Both the position numbers and the translations under genes were made by a program. DNA of 64,000 nucleotides from Aquabacterium sp. (GTDB taxonomy: Bacteria; Pseudomonadota; Gammaproteobacteria; Burkholderiales; Burkholderiaceae_C). Below, one piece after another: positions 56,017 through 63,520 of the stretch. The number at the start of each line of letters is the position of its first letter. Position 1 is the first letter of the stretch. The stretch spans positions 62,001-126,000 of the forward strand of contig NZ_JACPYU010000003.1 of assembly GCF_016195855.1 (NCBI RefSeq), given 5' to 3'. The notes below the pieces were generated by a model, which was given only the letters and a program-made list of their open reading frames with translations, had not been told where the DNA came from and did no database searches.

Positions 56017-56811
56017 TCAACCAATGAGCGCACTGACGCCGCCGTCCACCGCCAGGATCTGCCCGGTGATGTGCTTGCCCGCGTCAGACGCAAACAGCAG
56101 CGTGGCGCCCTTGAGGTCTTCGTCATCGCCCACACGCAGCAGGGGCGCGCGGTTGGCAATGGTCTCTTCGCCCACCATGGCCAGCGTACCAGCGGTCATC
56201 TTGCTTGGGAAGAAGCCCGGCGCAATCGCGTTGACGCGGATGCCCAGATGGCCCCACTCGCAAGCCAGCGCTCGCGTGAAGTTGATGACCGCGCCCTTGC
56301 TGGTGTTGTAGGCAATGGTCTGCATGAAAGGCGGGTTGCCGCGCAAGCCGGCGATCGAGGCCACATTGATGATACGGCCCTGCTTGCGCGGGATCATGCT
56401 GGCCTTGGCAATGGCTTGCGACAGCAGGAAGTAGCCGCGCACATTGAGGTTCATCACCTTGTCCCAAGCGTCGACCGGGTGCTCGGCAGCAGGTGCGCCC
56501 CAGGTGGCGCCGGCGTTGTTGATGAGGATGTCCACATCGCCCACGCGCTCCAGGGTCTCGTCGGCCAGGCGCTGGATGTCTTCGGCCTTGCCTGCGTCCG
56601 CGGCGATCCAGCGGGCGTCGATGCCGGCATCCTGCAAGGCCATCACGGCCTGCTCCAGGTCAGCCGACTTGCGCGAGCTGATCACCACCTTGGCACCCGC
56701 TTCGCCCAGTGCATGGGCCATCTGCAGGCCCAGGCCGCGTGAGCCCCCTGTGATCAGGGCCTTCTTGCCTGTCAAGTCGAAGAGTTGTTGAACCTTGCGT
56801 GCTTGCGTCAT
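56017..56811 (-). CDS. SDR family oxidoreductase (3-ketoacyl reductase-like)
   Basis: 264 residues. Nucleotide-binding LFDLTGKKALITGGSRGLGLQMAHAL at the N-terminus, NNAGATWGAPAAEHP, catalytic YNTSKGAVINFTRALACEWGHLGIRVNAIAPGFF, and a C-terminus FASDAGKHITGQILAVDGGVSAL, typical of FabG-like and hydroxyacyl-CoA-acting SDRs. It is 12 bases after the Dabb gene in the minus-strand cluster, so it probably acts on an acyl-CoA-derived alcohol or ketone. Confidence 0.92.
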   Translation of the reverse strand: MTQARKVQQLFDLTGKKALITGGSRGLGLQMAHALGEAGAKVVISSRKSADLEQAVMALQDAGIDARWIAADAGKAEDIQRLADETLERVGDVDILINNAGATWGAPAAEHPVDAWDKVMNLNVRGYFLLSQAIAKASMIPRKQGRIINVASIAGLRGNPPFMQTIAYNTSKGAVINFTRALACEWGHLGIRVNAIAPGFFPSKMTAGTLAMVGEETIANRAPLLRVGDDEDLKGATLLFASDAGKHITGQILAVDGGVSALIG

Positions 56812-56823
56812 GTTGGCCTCGCC

Positions 56824-57105
56824 TCAAACGTTGAAATCGACCACATGGCGGGTGGCCGCCATCTCGCGGATCTGCGCGACCACGCCCTGGTGGTGCGGGT
56901 GCGGGATGTAGGCCGCCAGGGCATCCTTGGTCTCGAAGGTGGACACGAGCACCACATCGCAATTGGCTTCCAGGCCCTCGGTCTTGATGCCGACGTCGAA
57001 CTCGTACATGCCGGGCACCAGGCCCTTGCAGCTGTCCAGCAGGGCCTTGACCTTGGGGGCGTCTTCAGGGCGCTTGAGCGTCCACATCACGATGTGTCTG
57101 AGCAT
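56824..57105 (-). CDS. Dabb (stress-responsive alpha/beta barrel) domain protein
   Basis: 93 residues: MLRHIVMWTLKRPEDAPKVKALLDSCKGLVPGMYEFDVGIKTEG, then DVVLVSTFETKDALAAYIPHPHHQGVVAQIREM ending VVDFNV. This is the Dabb ferredoxin-like dimeric barrel fold, with the conserved His-rich PHPHH segment. Members range from small catabolic accessory proteins to stress proteins. It is embedded in the acyl-CoA cluster, so a catabolic accessory role is likely, but no catalytic role can be assigned. Confidence 0.9.
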   Translation of the reverse strand: MLRHIVMWTLKRPEDAPKVKALLDSCKGLVPGMYEFDVGIKTEGLEANCDVVLVSTFETKDALAAYIPHPHHQGVVAQIREMAATRHVVDFNV

Positions 57106-57153
57106 GGTTTGTCTCTCTCGGTGTTGTTGGGTGATCGGGTGATTCGATGCGTG

Positions 57154-59028
57154 TCAGAACCAGTCTGCCTGGGCCTGTGCGCAAGTCAGGTCACGCTTGG
57201 CGACCACGCCCAGCCAGGCCTCGATCTTGGGCAATTCGAAGTTGTAGAAGTAGTCTGCGCAAGCGAGCTTGCCCTTGAGGAAGCCAGCGCCCAGTGGGCT
57301 CTTTTCCCACTCCCCTTTGGCCTGCGCGGCCTTGGCAGCCAGCGCCAGCTCCAGCCAGATCCAGGCCAGCACAGTGTGCCCAAAGGCCTGCAGATAGGGC
57401 GTGGCATTGGCCAGCGCCTCTTCAGGCACACCGGTGGACCACGCCGCCTTGGTGGTGGCGCCGATCTTTTGCAGGGCTTGCGCCAGGGCATTGGCGTGCA
57501 CCGCCAGGCCATCGACATGACCCGCCTTCTGGATGGTCTCGCTGATGCGCTCGGCCAGCACGCTCAAGGCCTTGCCGCCGTTCATCACCACCTTGCGGCC
57601 CAGCAGGTCCAGGCCCTGGATGCCGTGCGTGCCTTCGTGGATCATGTTGAGGCGGTTGTCGCGCCAGTACTGCTCGACGGGGAAGTCGCGCGTGTAGCCA
57701 TAGCCGCCCAGGATCTGGATGGCCAGGCTGTTGGCCTCTTGCGCCCACTCGCTGGGCCAGCTCTTGGCGATCGGCGTGAGCAACTCCAGCAGCAGGCCGG
57801 CCTTCTCGGCTTCTTCACCCGTGCCAGTGTGTTCGTCGTCCACCAGCTGCGCGCACAGCAGACCCAAGGCCAGACCACCTTCGGCAATGGCCTTTTGCAT
57901 CATCAGCATGCGCTTGACGTCGGTGTGCTCGATGATGGGGACCTGCGGTGCGGCGTGATCCTTGCCACCCGCGCCCATGCGCCGGCCCTGCGGGCGTTGC
58001 TTGGCGTATTCCAGCGAGGCCTCGTAACCGGCGTAGCCCAGCATGGTTGCGCCAATGCCCACGCTGATGCGCGCTTCGTTCATCAAGGTGAACATGCACT
58101 TGAGGCCCTCACCCTGTTTGCCGATCAGGTAGCCCACGGCACCCTGCTGGCCATTGACGGGGAACTTGCCCTCGCCAAAGTTCAGCAAGGTGTTGACGGT
58201 GCCGCGGTAACCGCACTTGTGGTTCAAACCGGCCAGGGCCACGTCGTTACGCTGGTTGGTGATGCTGCCATCTTGCTTGACCAGCTTGCGCGGCACGATG
58301 AACAGCGAGATGCCCTTCACGCCGGGGATGGTCTTGCCGTCTTCACCGGGAATCTTGGCCAGCACCAGGTGCACGATGTTCTCGCCCATCTCGTGCTCAC
58401 CACCCGAGATCCACATCTTGTTGCCGGTCAGGCGGTAGCGCGGGCCCAGGCTGTCCTGCGTCCAGTCGATGCCGCTGCCATCGCCCTTCACGTCGGGCAC
58501 GGCCTTGGTGGCGATGTCCGACAGGCTCGATCCAGCCTGGGGTTCACTCAGGCACATGGTGCCGAAGGTGCGGCCTTCAAAGCCACCGCGCGCGAACACG
58601 TCGATCTGCTTGGGCGTGCCATGCGCCAGGATGGTGTTGGCGTTGCCACGCGTGAGCATGGGGTAGGCCGCGAGCGACACGCTGGCTTTGTAGAAGAAGC
58701 TCATCGAGGCGATCTCGACCACGGTGGGCAGCTGCATGCCGCCGATGTCGGCGTCCTTGCTGCCCGCCATCAGGCCGGAGTCGTTGAAGGCCTGCATGGC
58801 CACGGGCGTTTCTTTGGGCAGCGTCACCGTCACGCCGTCGAACTCGGGCTCGTGCACATCGGTCAGGCGGTTGAACGGCGCGAACTGCTCGGTGGCGATC
58901 TTCTCGCTCAGGTCCAGCACGGCGGTGAAGGTTTCGCGGTTGTGCTCGGTGTGGCGTTCGCGCTGGCACAGGCCTTCGGCGTTCAGCCAGTCGTACAGCA
59001 GGAAGTCAATGGTGGCGCGGTGGGTCAT
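57154..59028 (-). CDS. Acyl-CoA dehydrogenase (long, DmdC/FadE-like type)
   Basis: 624 residues, longer than standard acyl-CoA dehydrogenases, matching the ~600-residue class with an extra C-terminal domain. N-terminal segment IDFLLYDWLNAEGLCQRERHTEHNRETF; FAD-binding and substrate parts include TFGTMCLSEPQAGSSLSDIATKAVPD, YRLTGNKMWISGGEHEM and NHKCGYRGTVNTLLNFGEG. C-terminal SLEYAKQRPQGR, RDNRLNMIHEGTHGIQGLDLLGRKV carries the region of the catalytic Glu (EGTHGIQ). It catalyses alpha,beta-desaturation of an acyl-CoA. It lies 26 bases after the enoyl-CoA hydratase gene. Confidence 0.95.
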   Translation of the reverse strand: MTHRATIDFLLYDWLNAEGLCQRERHTEHNRETFTAVLDLSEKIATEQFAPFNRLTDVHEPEFDGVTVTLPKETPVAMQAFNDSGLMAGSKDADIGGMQLPTVVEIASMSFFYKASVSLAAYPMLTRGNANTILAHGTPKQIDVFARGGFEGRTFGTMCLSEPQAGSSLSDIATKAVPDVKGDGSGIDWTQDSLGPRYRLTGNKMWISGGEHEMGENIVHLVLAKIPGEDGKTIPGVKGISLFIVPRKLVKQDGSITNQRNDVALAGLNHKCGYRGTVNTLLNFGEGKFPVNGQQGAVGYLIGKQGEGLKCMFTLMNEARISVGIGATMLGYAGYEASLEYAKQRPQGRRMGAGGKDHAAPQVPIIEHTDVKRMLMMQKAIAEGGLALGLLCAQLVDDEHTGTGEEAEKAGLLLELLTPIAKSWPSEWAQEANSLAIQILGGYGYTRDFPVEQYWRDNRLNMIHEGTHGIQGLDLLGRKVVMNGGKALSVLAERISETIQKAGHVDGLAVHANALAQALQKIGATTKAAWSTGVPEEALANATPYLQAFGHTVLAWIWLELALAAKAAQAKGEWEKSPLGAGFLKGKLACADYFYNFELPKIEAWLGVVAKRDLTCAQAQADWF

Positions 59029-59054
59029 GGTGTCAACTCAGCAATAGTTACGGC

Positions 59055-59834
59055 TCAGCGGCCCTTGAACATGGCTTCGCGGCGCTGCAGGAAGGACTGG
59101 ATGCCCTCCATCGCGTCTTCGCTCTGCATCACGGGCAGGAGGTTGGGGAACAAGGCCTTGGCCGCTGCAGCCTCGCCTTCGTTCCAGGCCAGGCGGGTGG
59201 ACTTGAGCACGTTCTGCACGCCCAACGGTGCGGCCTTGGCGATCTGCTCGGCAATCTCCCGCGCCTTGTCCAGTTGCTGGCCGACAGGCACGACCTCTTG
59301 CACCAGGCCGGTCCGCAAGGCCTCTTCGGCATACCAGTACTCGCCCGTCAGCAGGTAGCGTTGTGCGGCGCCCCAACCCATCTGCCTGGGCAGGCGCAAG
59401 GTGGCGCCACCGCAAGGGAAGATGCCGCGCTTGACTTCCAGCATGGCAAAGCGGGTGTTGTCTGCGGCCACGCGCACCTCGGTGTTGAGCATGATTTCCA
59501 CACCCCAGGTGAAGCAGTTGCCCTGCACGGCCATCACCACGGGCTTGCTGTGGCGCTCGCCGGTCAGGCCAAAGGGGTCGATCTCGCCCTCGCCAATCTC
59601 GAAGCCCTTGCCATTGCCGAAGATGGGCGCCCACTTGTCCAGCTCCACGCCAGATGTCATGTGCGCGCCTTCGCCATACAACAGGGCCACGCGCAGATCG
59701 GGGTTGCGGCTCAGTTCGCCATAGGCCTTGGCGATGTCGCGGTACATCTCGGGCGACAAGGCGTTGTGCTTTTCAGGGCGATTGACCTTGATCTCCAGGA
59801 TATGACCGACCTGGCGGGTTTCGATGTAGGACAT
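59055..59834 (-). CDS. Crotonase / enoyl-CoA hydratase family protein
   Basis: 259 residues from the ATG at 59834. Crotonase features: ILEIKVNRPEKHNALSPEMYRDIAKAY, a CoA/oxyanion segment LLYGEGAHMTSGVELDKWA, and KPVVMAVQGNCFTWGVEIMLNTEVRVAADNTRFAMLEVKRGIFPCGGATLRLPRQMGWGAAQRYLLTGEYW. It hydrates enoyl-CoA or acts on a related acyl-CoA. It is first in the tightly spaced ECH-ACAD-Dabb-SDR-PaaI-MDR-SDR set. The gap upstream of it holds short palindromes. Confidence 0.93.
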   Translation of the reverse strand: MSYIETRQVGHILEIKVNRPEKHNALSPEMYRDIAKAYGELSRNPDLRVALLYGEGAHMTSGVELDKWAPIFGNGKGFEIGEGEIDPFGLTGERHSKPVVMAVQGNCFTWGVEIMLNTEVRVAADNTRFAMLEVKRGIFPCGGATLRLPRQMGWGAAQRYLLTGEYWYAEEALRTGLVQEVVPVGQQLDKAREIAEQIAKAAPLGVQNVLKSTRLAWNEGEAAAAKALFPNLLPVMQSEDAMEGIQSFLQRREAMFKGR

Positions 59835-59903
59835 GTGCGCGTCTCTCTTGGTGTTCAGGCCCAAAAAAAGGCCCACATGGCATGCGCCATGCAGACCTCA
59901 GGT

Positions 59904-59917
59904 TCAGATGAATCTGA
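59904..59917. promoter_or_regulatory. Palindrome upstream of the enoyl-CoA hydratase operon
   Basis: TCAGAT-GA-ATCTGA, a 14-base inverted repeat about 70 bases upstream of the hydratase start, together with CATGGC-ATGC-GCCATG at 59876-59891. Either could be an operator or a 5'-UTR fold for the acyl-CoA operon. Confidence 0.3.
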
Positions 59918-59993
59918 TCCAGGTTTTCATATTGAGGCTCAATCGGCGACCGATCGGCTGATAGTGGGCTGATCGTGAGCGGATCGCCCGCGA

Positions 59994-62099
59994 TCAGGCC
60001 TTGCCGCCCGTGAAGGTCTTGCCCTCGGCCGCCAGCCGAGCCAGCAGCGGTGCGGGCGTCCAGAAGGCGGGGTCGCCATTCGGGTTGGCCGCATAGCCCT
60101 TCATCAGCTCGACCACCTTGGGCAAGCCGATCATGTCGGCATACAGCATGGGGCCACCACGGTAAACCGGGAAGCCATAGCCTGTCAGGTAGACCATGTC
60201 GATGTCAGAGGCTTTGGAGGCAATGCCCTCTTCCAGGATTTTGGCGCCTTCGTTGACCATGGCCAGCACCAGGCGCTGCACGATCTCGTCGTCGCTGATG
60301 GCACGGGCCTTCAGGCCCTTGTCGGCACGCACCTTGTCGATGCAGGCCTGCACCTCGGCAGAAGGCACGGGCTCGCGCTTGCCGGCTTCGTAGTCGTACC
60401 AGCCCTTGCCCACCTTCTGGCCAAAGCGGCCCAGCTCGCAGATGGCATCGCCCACAGCGCTGTAGATCACATCGGGTTGCTCGATCTTGCGGCGCTTGCG
60501 GATGGCAAAGCCGATGTCGTTGCCGGCCAGATCGCCCACACGGAAGGGGCCCATGGCCCAGCCGAAGGCCTCGGCAGCCTTGTCCACCTGTTGCACGGTG
60601 GCGCCTTCTTCAACCAGGAAGAAGCCCTGGCGCACGTACTGCTCGAACATGCGGTTGCCGATGAAGCCATCGCACACGCCCGACACCACGGCGACCTTCT
60701 TGATCTTCTTGGCCACGGCCATCACGGTGGCCATCACGTCCTTGGCCGTGTGCTTGCTGCGCACCACTTCCAGCAGGCGCATCACGTTGGCGGGGCTGAA
60801 GAAGTGCAGGCCCACCACGTCGCCGGGGCGCTTGGTGACTTCGGCGATCTTGTCTACGTCCAGCGTCGAGGTGTTGGAGGCCAGGATGGCACCGGGCTTC
60901 ATGATGCTGTCCAGCTTGGTGAAGACCTGCGACTTCACGCCCATGTCTTCGAACACGGCCTCAATGACCATGTCGGCCTGGGCGATGTCGTCGTAGCTCA
61001 GGGTGGTGGTCAGCAGGCTCATGCGCTGCTCGTACTTGTCCTGGGCCAACTTGCCCTTGGCCACTTGCGCTTCGTAGTTCTTGCGGATGATGCCCACGCC
61101 ACGGTCGATGGCTTCCTGCTTCATCTCCAGCAGCGTCACGGGGATGCCGGCATTGAGGAAGCACATGGTGATGCCGCCGCCCATGGTGCCGGCGCCGATC
61201 ACGGCCAGCTGCTTGATGTCACGCAGGGGCGTGTTGTCGGGTACATCGGGGATCTTGCTGGCGGCACGCTCGCCGAAGAAGGCATGGCGCAAGGCCTGGG
61301 CCTGGTCGCTGGTCACCAGCTTGCCGAACACGTCCTTCTCGAAGGCGATGCCGGCGTCCAGGTCCAGCTTGGTGGCCGCTTCCACGCAGTCCACGCAGCG
61401 CTGCGGGGCTTCCAGGTTCTTGCGGGTCTTGGCCAGGTCAGCCCGGGCCTTGGCAAAGGCTTCAGGATCGGCCGGTGCGGCCACGCTCAAGTTGCGCACA
61501 GAAGGCAGCGGGCGCAAAGCGGCCACGTCCTTGGCAAAGGCGATGGCGGCGGGCAGCAGGTCGCCCTCCACCAGCTTGTCGAACAGTTTCTGGCCGGGGG
61601 CCTTGGCCAGCTTCTCGCTGGGCACCGAGGCGCCCGTGGTGATCATCTGCAAGGCGGTTTCCACGCCCAGCACGCGGGGCAGGCGCTGCGTGCCACCAGC
61701 ACCCGGCACGATGCCGATGTTCACCTCGGGCAGCGCGATCTGCGCACCCGGCGACACCAGGCGGTAGTGGCAGCCCAGGGCCAGCTCCAGGCCGCCGCCC
61801 ATGGCCACGCCGTGGATGGCCGCGATCACTGGCTTGGCGGACTGCTCGACCTTCTCGATGGTCACGTGCAGATCCGGCGTGGCGTAGGCCTTGGGTGAGC
61901 CGAACTCCTTGATGTCCGCGCCACCGCAGAACACCTTGCCCGAACCGATGATCACCACCGCGTTCACCGCGGCATCGCCATTGGCCTGGTTGATGCCGTC
62001 CACGATGCCGGCGCGGGTGCCCTGGCCCAGGCCGTTGACAGGAGGATTGGCCAGCGTGATGACGGCCACGCCGTCGGTGACTTGGTAAGTGGTGCTCAT
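59994..62099 (-). CDS. FadB/FadJ-type bifunctional enoyl-CoA hydratase / 3-hydroxyacyl-CoA dehydrogenase
   Basis: 701 residues. N-terminal crotonase domain (residues ~1-190) with VITLANPPVNGLGQGTRAGIVDG, VFCGGADIKEFG and AAIHGVAMGGGLELALGCHYRL. The 3-hydroxyacyl-CoA dehydrogenase part starts with the NAD-binding GAGTMGGGITMCFLNAGIPVTLLE (~300-325) and has LASNTSTLDVDKIAEVTKRPGDVVGLHFFSPANVMRLLEVV with the catalytic His. The C-terminal 3HCDH domain has GFIGNRMFEQYVRQGF and VYLTGYGFPVYRGGPMLYAD. It carries out two steps of beta-oxidation. No thiolase gene is in the window. About 160 bases separate it from the hydratase operon downstream. Confidence 0.95.
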   Translation of the reverse strand: MSTTYQVTDGVAVITLANPPVNGLGQGTRAGIVDGINQANGDAAVNAVVIIGSGKVFCGGADIKEFGSPKAYATPDLHVTIEKVEQSAKPVIAAIHGVAMGGGLELALGCHYRLVSPGAQIALPEVNIGIVPGAGGTQRLPRVLGVETALQMITTGASVPSEKLAKAPGQKLFDKLVEGDLLPAAIAFAKDVAALRPLPSVRNLSVAAPADPEAFAKARADLAKTRKNLEAPQRCVDCVEAATKLDLDAGIAFEKDVFGKLVTSDQAQALRHAFFGERAASKIPDVPDNTPLRDIKQLAVIGAGTMGGGITMCFLNAGIPVTLLEMKQEAIDRGVGIIRKNYEAQVAKGKLAQDKYEQRMSLLTTTLSYDDIAQADMVIEAVFEDMGVKSQVFTKLDSIMKPGAILASNTSTLDVDKIAEVTKRPGDVVGLHFFSPANVMRLLEVVRSKHTAKDVMATVMAVAKKIKKVAVVSGVCDGFIGNRMFEQYVRQGFFLVEEGATVQQVDKAAEAFGWAMGPFRVGDLAGNDIGFAIRKRRKIEQPDVIYSAVGDAICELGRFGQKVGKGWYDYEAGKREPVPSAEVQACIDKVRADKGLKARAISDDEIVQRLVLAMVNEGAKILEEGIASKASDIDMVYLTGYGFPVYRGGPMLYADMIGLPKVVELMKGYAANPNGDPAFWTPAPLLARLAAEGKTFTGGKA

Positions 62100-62433
62100 G
62101 GCGATCTCGTAGGCGAACGTTGACAGGAGAACAGCACGTCAGAACTGGCAAACCAATTCTGACAAGAAGTCTTGTAAGAATAGACGAACATTGTGGCACC
62201 AGCTCTGCAAAGGTGATGGCTTTTTGGGGAAAACACCTAGCCCCACAGGGGCTCCCCCTAGGGAGAACGGTCGTCGCACAGCGGCCACATCGAGGTAACG
62301 ATCTGCACAACCCTGGCCTGATGCCAGCCAAAGCTTGAGAATTCGCCCGCCGCGCATTTCGCATTGAGAAATAAAGACAAAAAGGGGGAAGCGTGCGGAC
62401 TCATCTCATCAACTCAATCAGACAGGACTCACC
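62100..62433. other. Divergent intergenic region with several palindromes
   Basis: About 335 bases between the bifunctional beta-oxidation gene and the secreted-protein gene. No gene is visible. Besides the operator-like repeat at 62157-62180 it holds a GC hairpin AGCCCC-ACA-GGGGCT (62239-62253) followed by TCCCCCTAGGGA. Promoters for both flanking genes must lie here, but I cannot place convincing -10/-35 boxes. Confidence 0.5.
62157..62180. promoter_or_regulatory. Candidate operator upstream of the FadB-type gene
   Basis: TTCTGACAAG, 4 bases, CTTGTAAGAA: 10-base arms with one mismatch, 58-81 bases upstream of the start. Shape and place fit a TetR- or GntR-type fatty-acid regulator. The regulator is not identified in the window. 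Confidence 0.5.
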
Positions 62434-62808
62434 ATGACTCGCATCACCTTGATTCGCGCCGCCTCACTGGCTTTGGCCGCCGCCCTGACCTGCTTCAGCA
62501 CATTTGCCCAGGAAAGTGGCGACTGCGCCATCAGCTACACGCGCGCAGCCTGCCCAGGCAAGGAGGCCATCAGCTTTGCCAAATGCGATGGCAAGGCCTC
62601 CTGCACCAAACAAGTCCAGACCGGCTCGCCACAGGCTTGCCAGGCTGCTGCGCTGAAGGCTTGCGCCAATGACCGTCTGGACATCACCAAGAGCAAAGTG
62701 ATCGGCGCCAGCTACAAGGGTGAGTTGCTCAAATCCACCACCGGCAAGGGCGACTTCTGCGCCGACTACGACAAGCGCGCGGTTGAATTCGACAAGTGCG
62801 GCAACTGA
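62434..62808 (+). CDS. Small Cys-rich secreted protein
   Basis: 124 residues. A signal peptide (RAASLALAAALTCFSTFAQ, cleavage before ESGDC) leads to a mature part of about 98 residues with eight Cys: GDCA, AACPG, AKCDG, ASCTK, QACQ, KACAN, DFCAD and DKCGN. An even number and spacing suggest four disulphides in the periplasm or outside. I do not recognise the family. It is divergent from the beta-oxidation gene and convergent with livF. The ATG at 62434 follows CAGGACTCACC. Confidence 0.7.
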   Translation: MTRITLIRAASLALAAALTCFSTFAQESGDCAISYTRAACPGKEAISFAKCDGKASCTKQVQTGSPQACQAAALKACANDRLDITKSKVIGASYKGELLKSTTGKGDFCADYDKRAVEFDKCGN

Positions 62809-62822
62809 GCGGCGTAAACGGC

Positions 62823-63518
62823 TCAGACCTCCATCCACTCCTTGCGGGTGTACTGGTCGGCACGCAGCTCATCGGGCGTGCCGTGGAACACCACTTCGCC
62901 ATGCCCCATCACATAGCAGCGTTGTGAGATGTCCAGTGCGATGGTGAGCTTTTGCTCCACCAGCAACACGGCCAGGCCCCGCTTCTGCAGCTCCTTGAGG
63001 TACTGCCCCACCAGTTCCACGATCTTGGGTGCCAGGCCTTCGGTCGGTTCGTCAATCATGATCAGGTCGGGGTCACCCATCAGCGTGCGGCACAGCGTGA
63101 GCATTTGCTGCTCACCGCCGGACATCACGCCCGCCTCCGTGTGCTGGCGTTCCTTGAGACGCGGGAACATCTGGTACATGTCGTCCAGGCTCCAGCGGCT
63201 GTTCTTGTGGCCGGACTTCATCCCCAGCTTGAGGTTCTGCTCCACCGTCAGCTTGGGGAACACATCGCGGCTCTCCGGCACATAACCCAGGCCACGGCGC
63301 GCCACGTCGTAGGTCTTGTGGCCCAGCAACTCCTCGCCCTTCCACTTCACCGAGCCCTCGCCATTGACCAGGCCCATGATGGCCTTGATCGTGGTCGACC
63401 GCCCGGAGCCATTGCGCCCCAGCAGGCTGACGATCTCGCCTGGGTTGACCTCCAGGTCCACCCCGTGGAGGATGTGGCTCTTGCCATAGTAGGCGTGCAA
63501 ATCCTGAATGGTCAACAT
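62823..63518 (-). CDS. livF: Branched-chain amino acid ABC transporter ATP-binding protein LivF
   Basis: 231 residues. Walker A in SLLGRNGSGRSTTIKAIMGL (note Arg in place of the usual Lys in GSGRS), Q-loop region YVPESRDVFPKLTVEQNLKLG, signature MSGGEQQMLTLCRTLMG, Walker B LIMIDEPTEGLAP and H-loop VLLVEQKLTIAL. LivF-typical ending YVMGHGEVVFHGTPDELRAD. It is 2 bases downstream of livG. The Walker A Lys-to-Arg change is worth checking. It energises uptake of Leu/Ile/Val or related amides together with LivG and permeases beyond the window. Confidence 0.94.
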   Translation of the reverse strand: MLTIQDLHAYYGKSHILHGVDLEVNPGEIVSLLGRNGSGRSTTIKAIMGLVNGEGSVKWKGEELLGHKTYDVARRGLGYVPESRDVFPKLTVEQNLKLGMKSGHKNSRWSLDDMYQMFPRLKERQHTEAGVMSGGEQQMLTLCRTLMGDPDLIMIDEPTEGLAPKIVELVGQYLKELQKRGLAVLLVEQKLTIALDISQRCYVMGHGEVVFHGTPDELRADQYTRKEWMEV

Positions 63519-63520
63519 GA

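Noticed and set aside
56785..59358. Very long open frame on the plus strand
   Set aside because: It runs antisense to recognisable Dabb, acyl-CoA dehydrogenase and hydratase genes, and its composition (His/Gln/Val/Gly-rich) is that of a GC-rich shadow frame.
60477..61898. 473-codon plus-strand open frame
   Set aside because: Antisense to the FadB/FadJ-type gene; no recognisable family.
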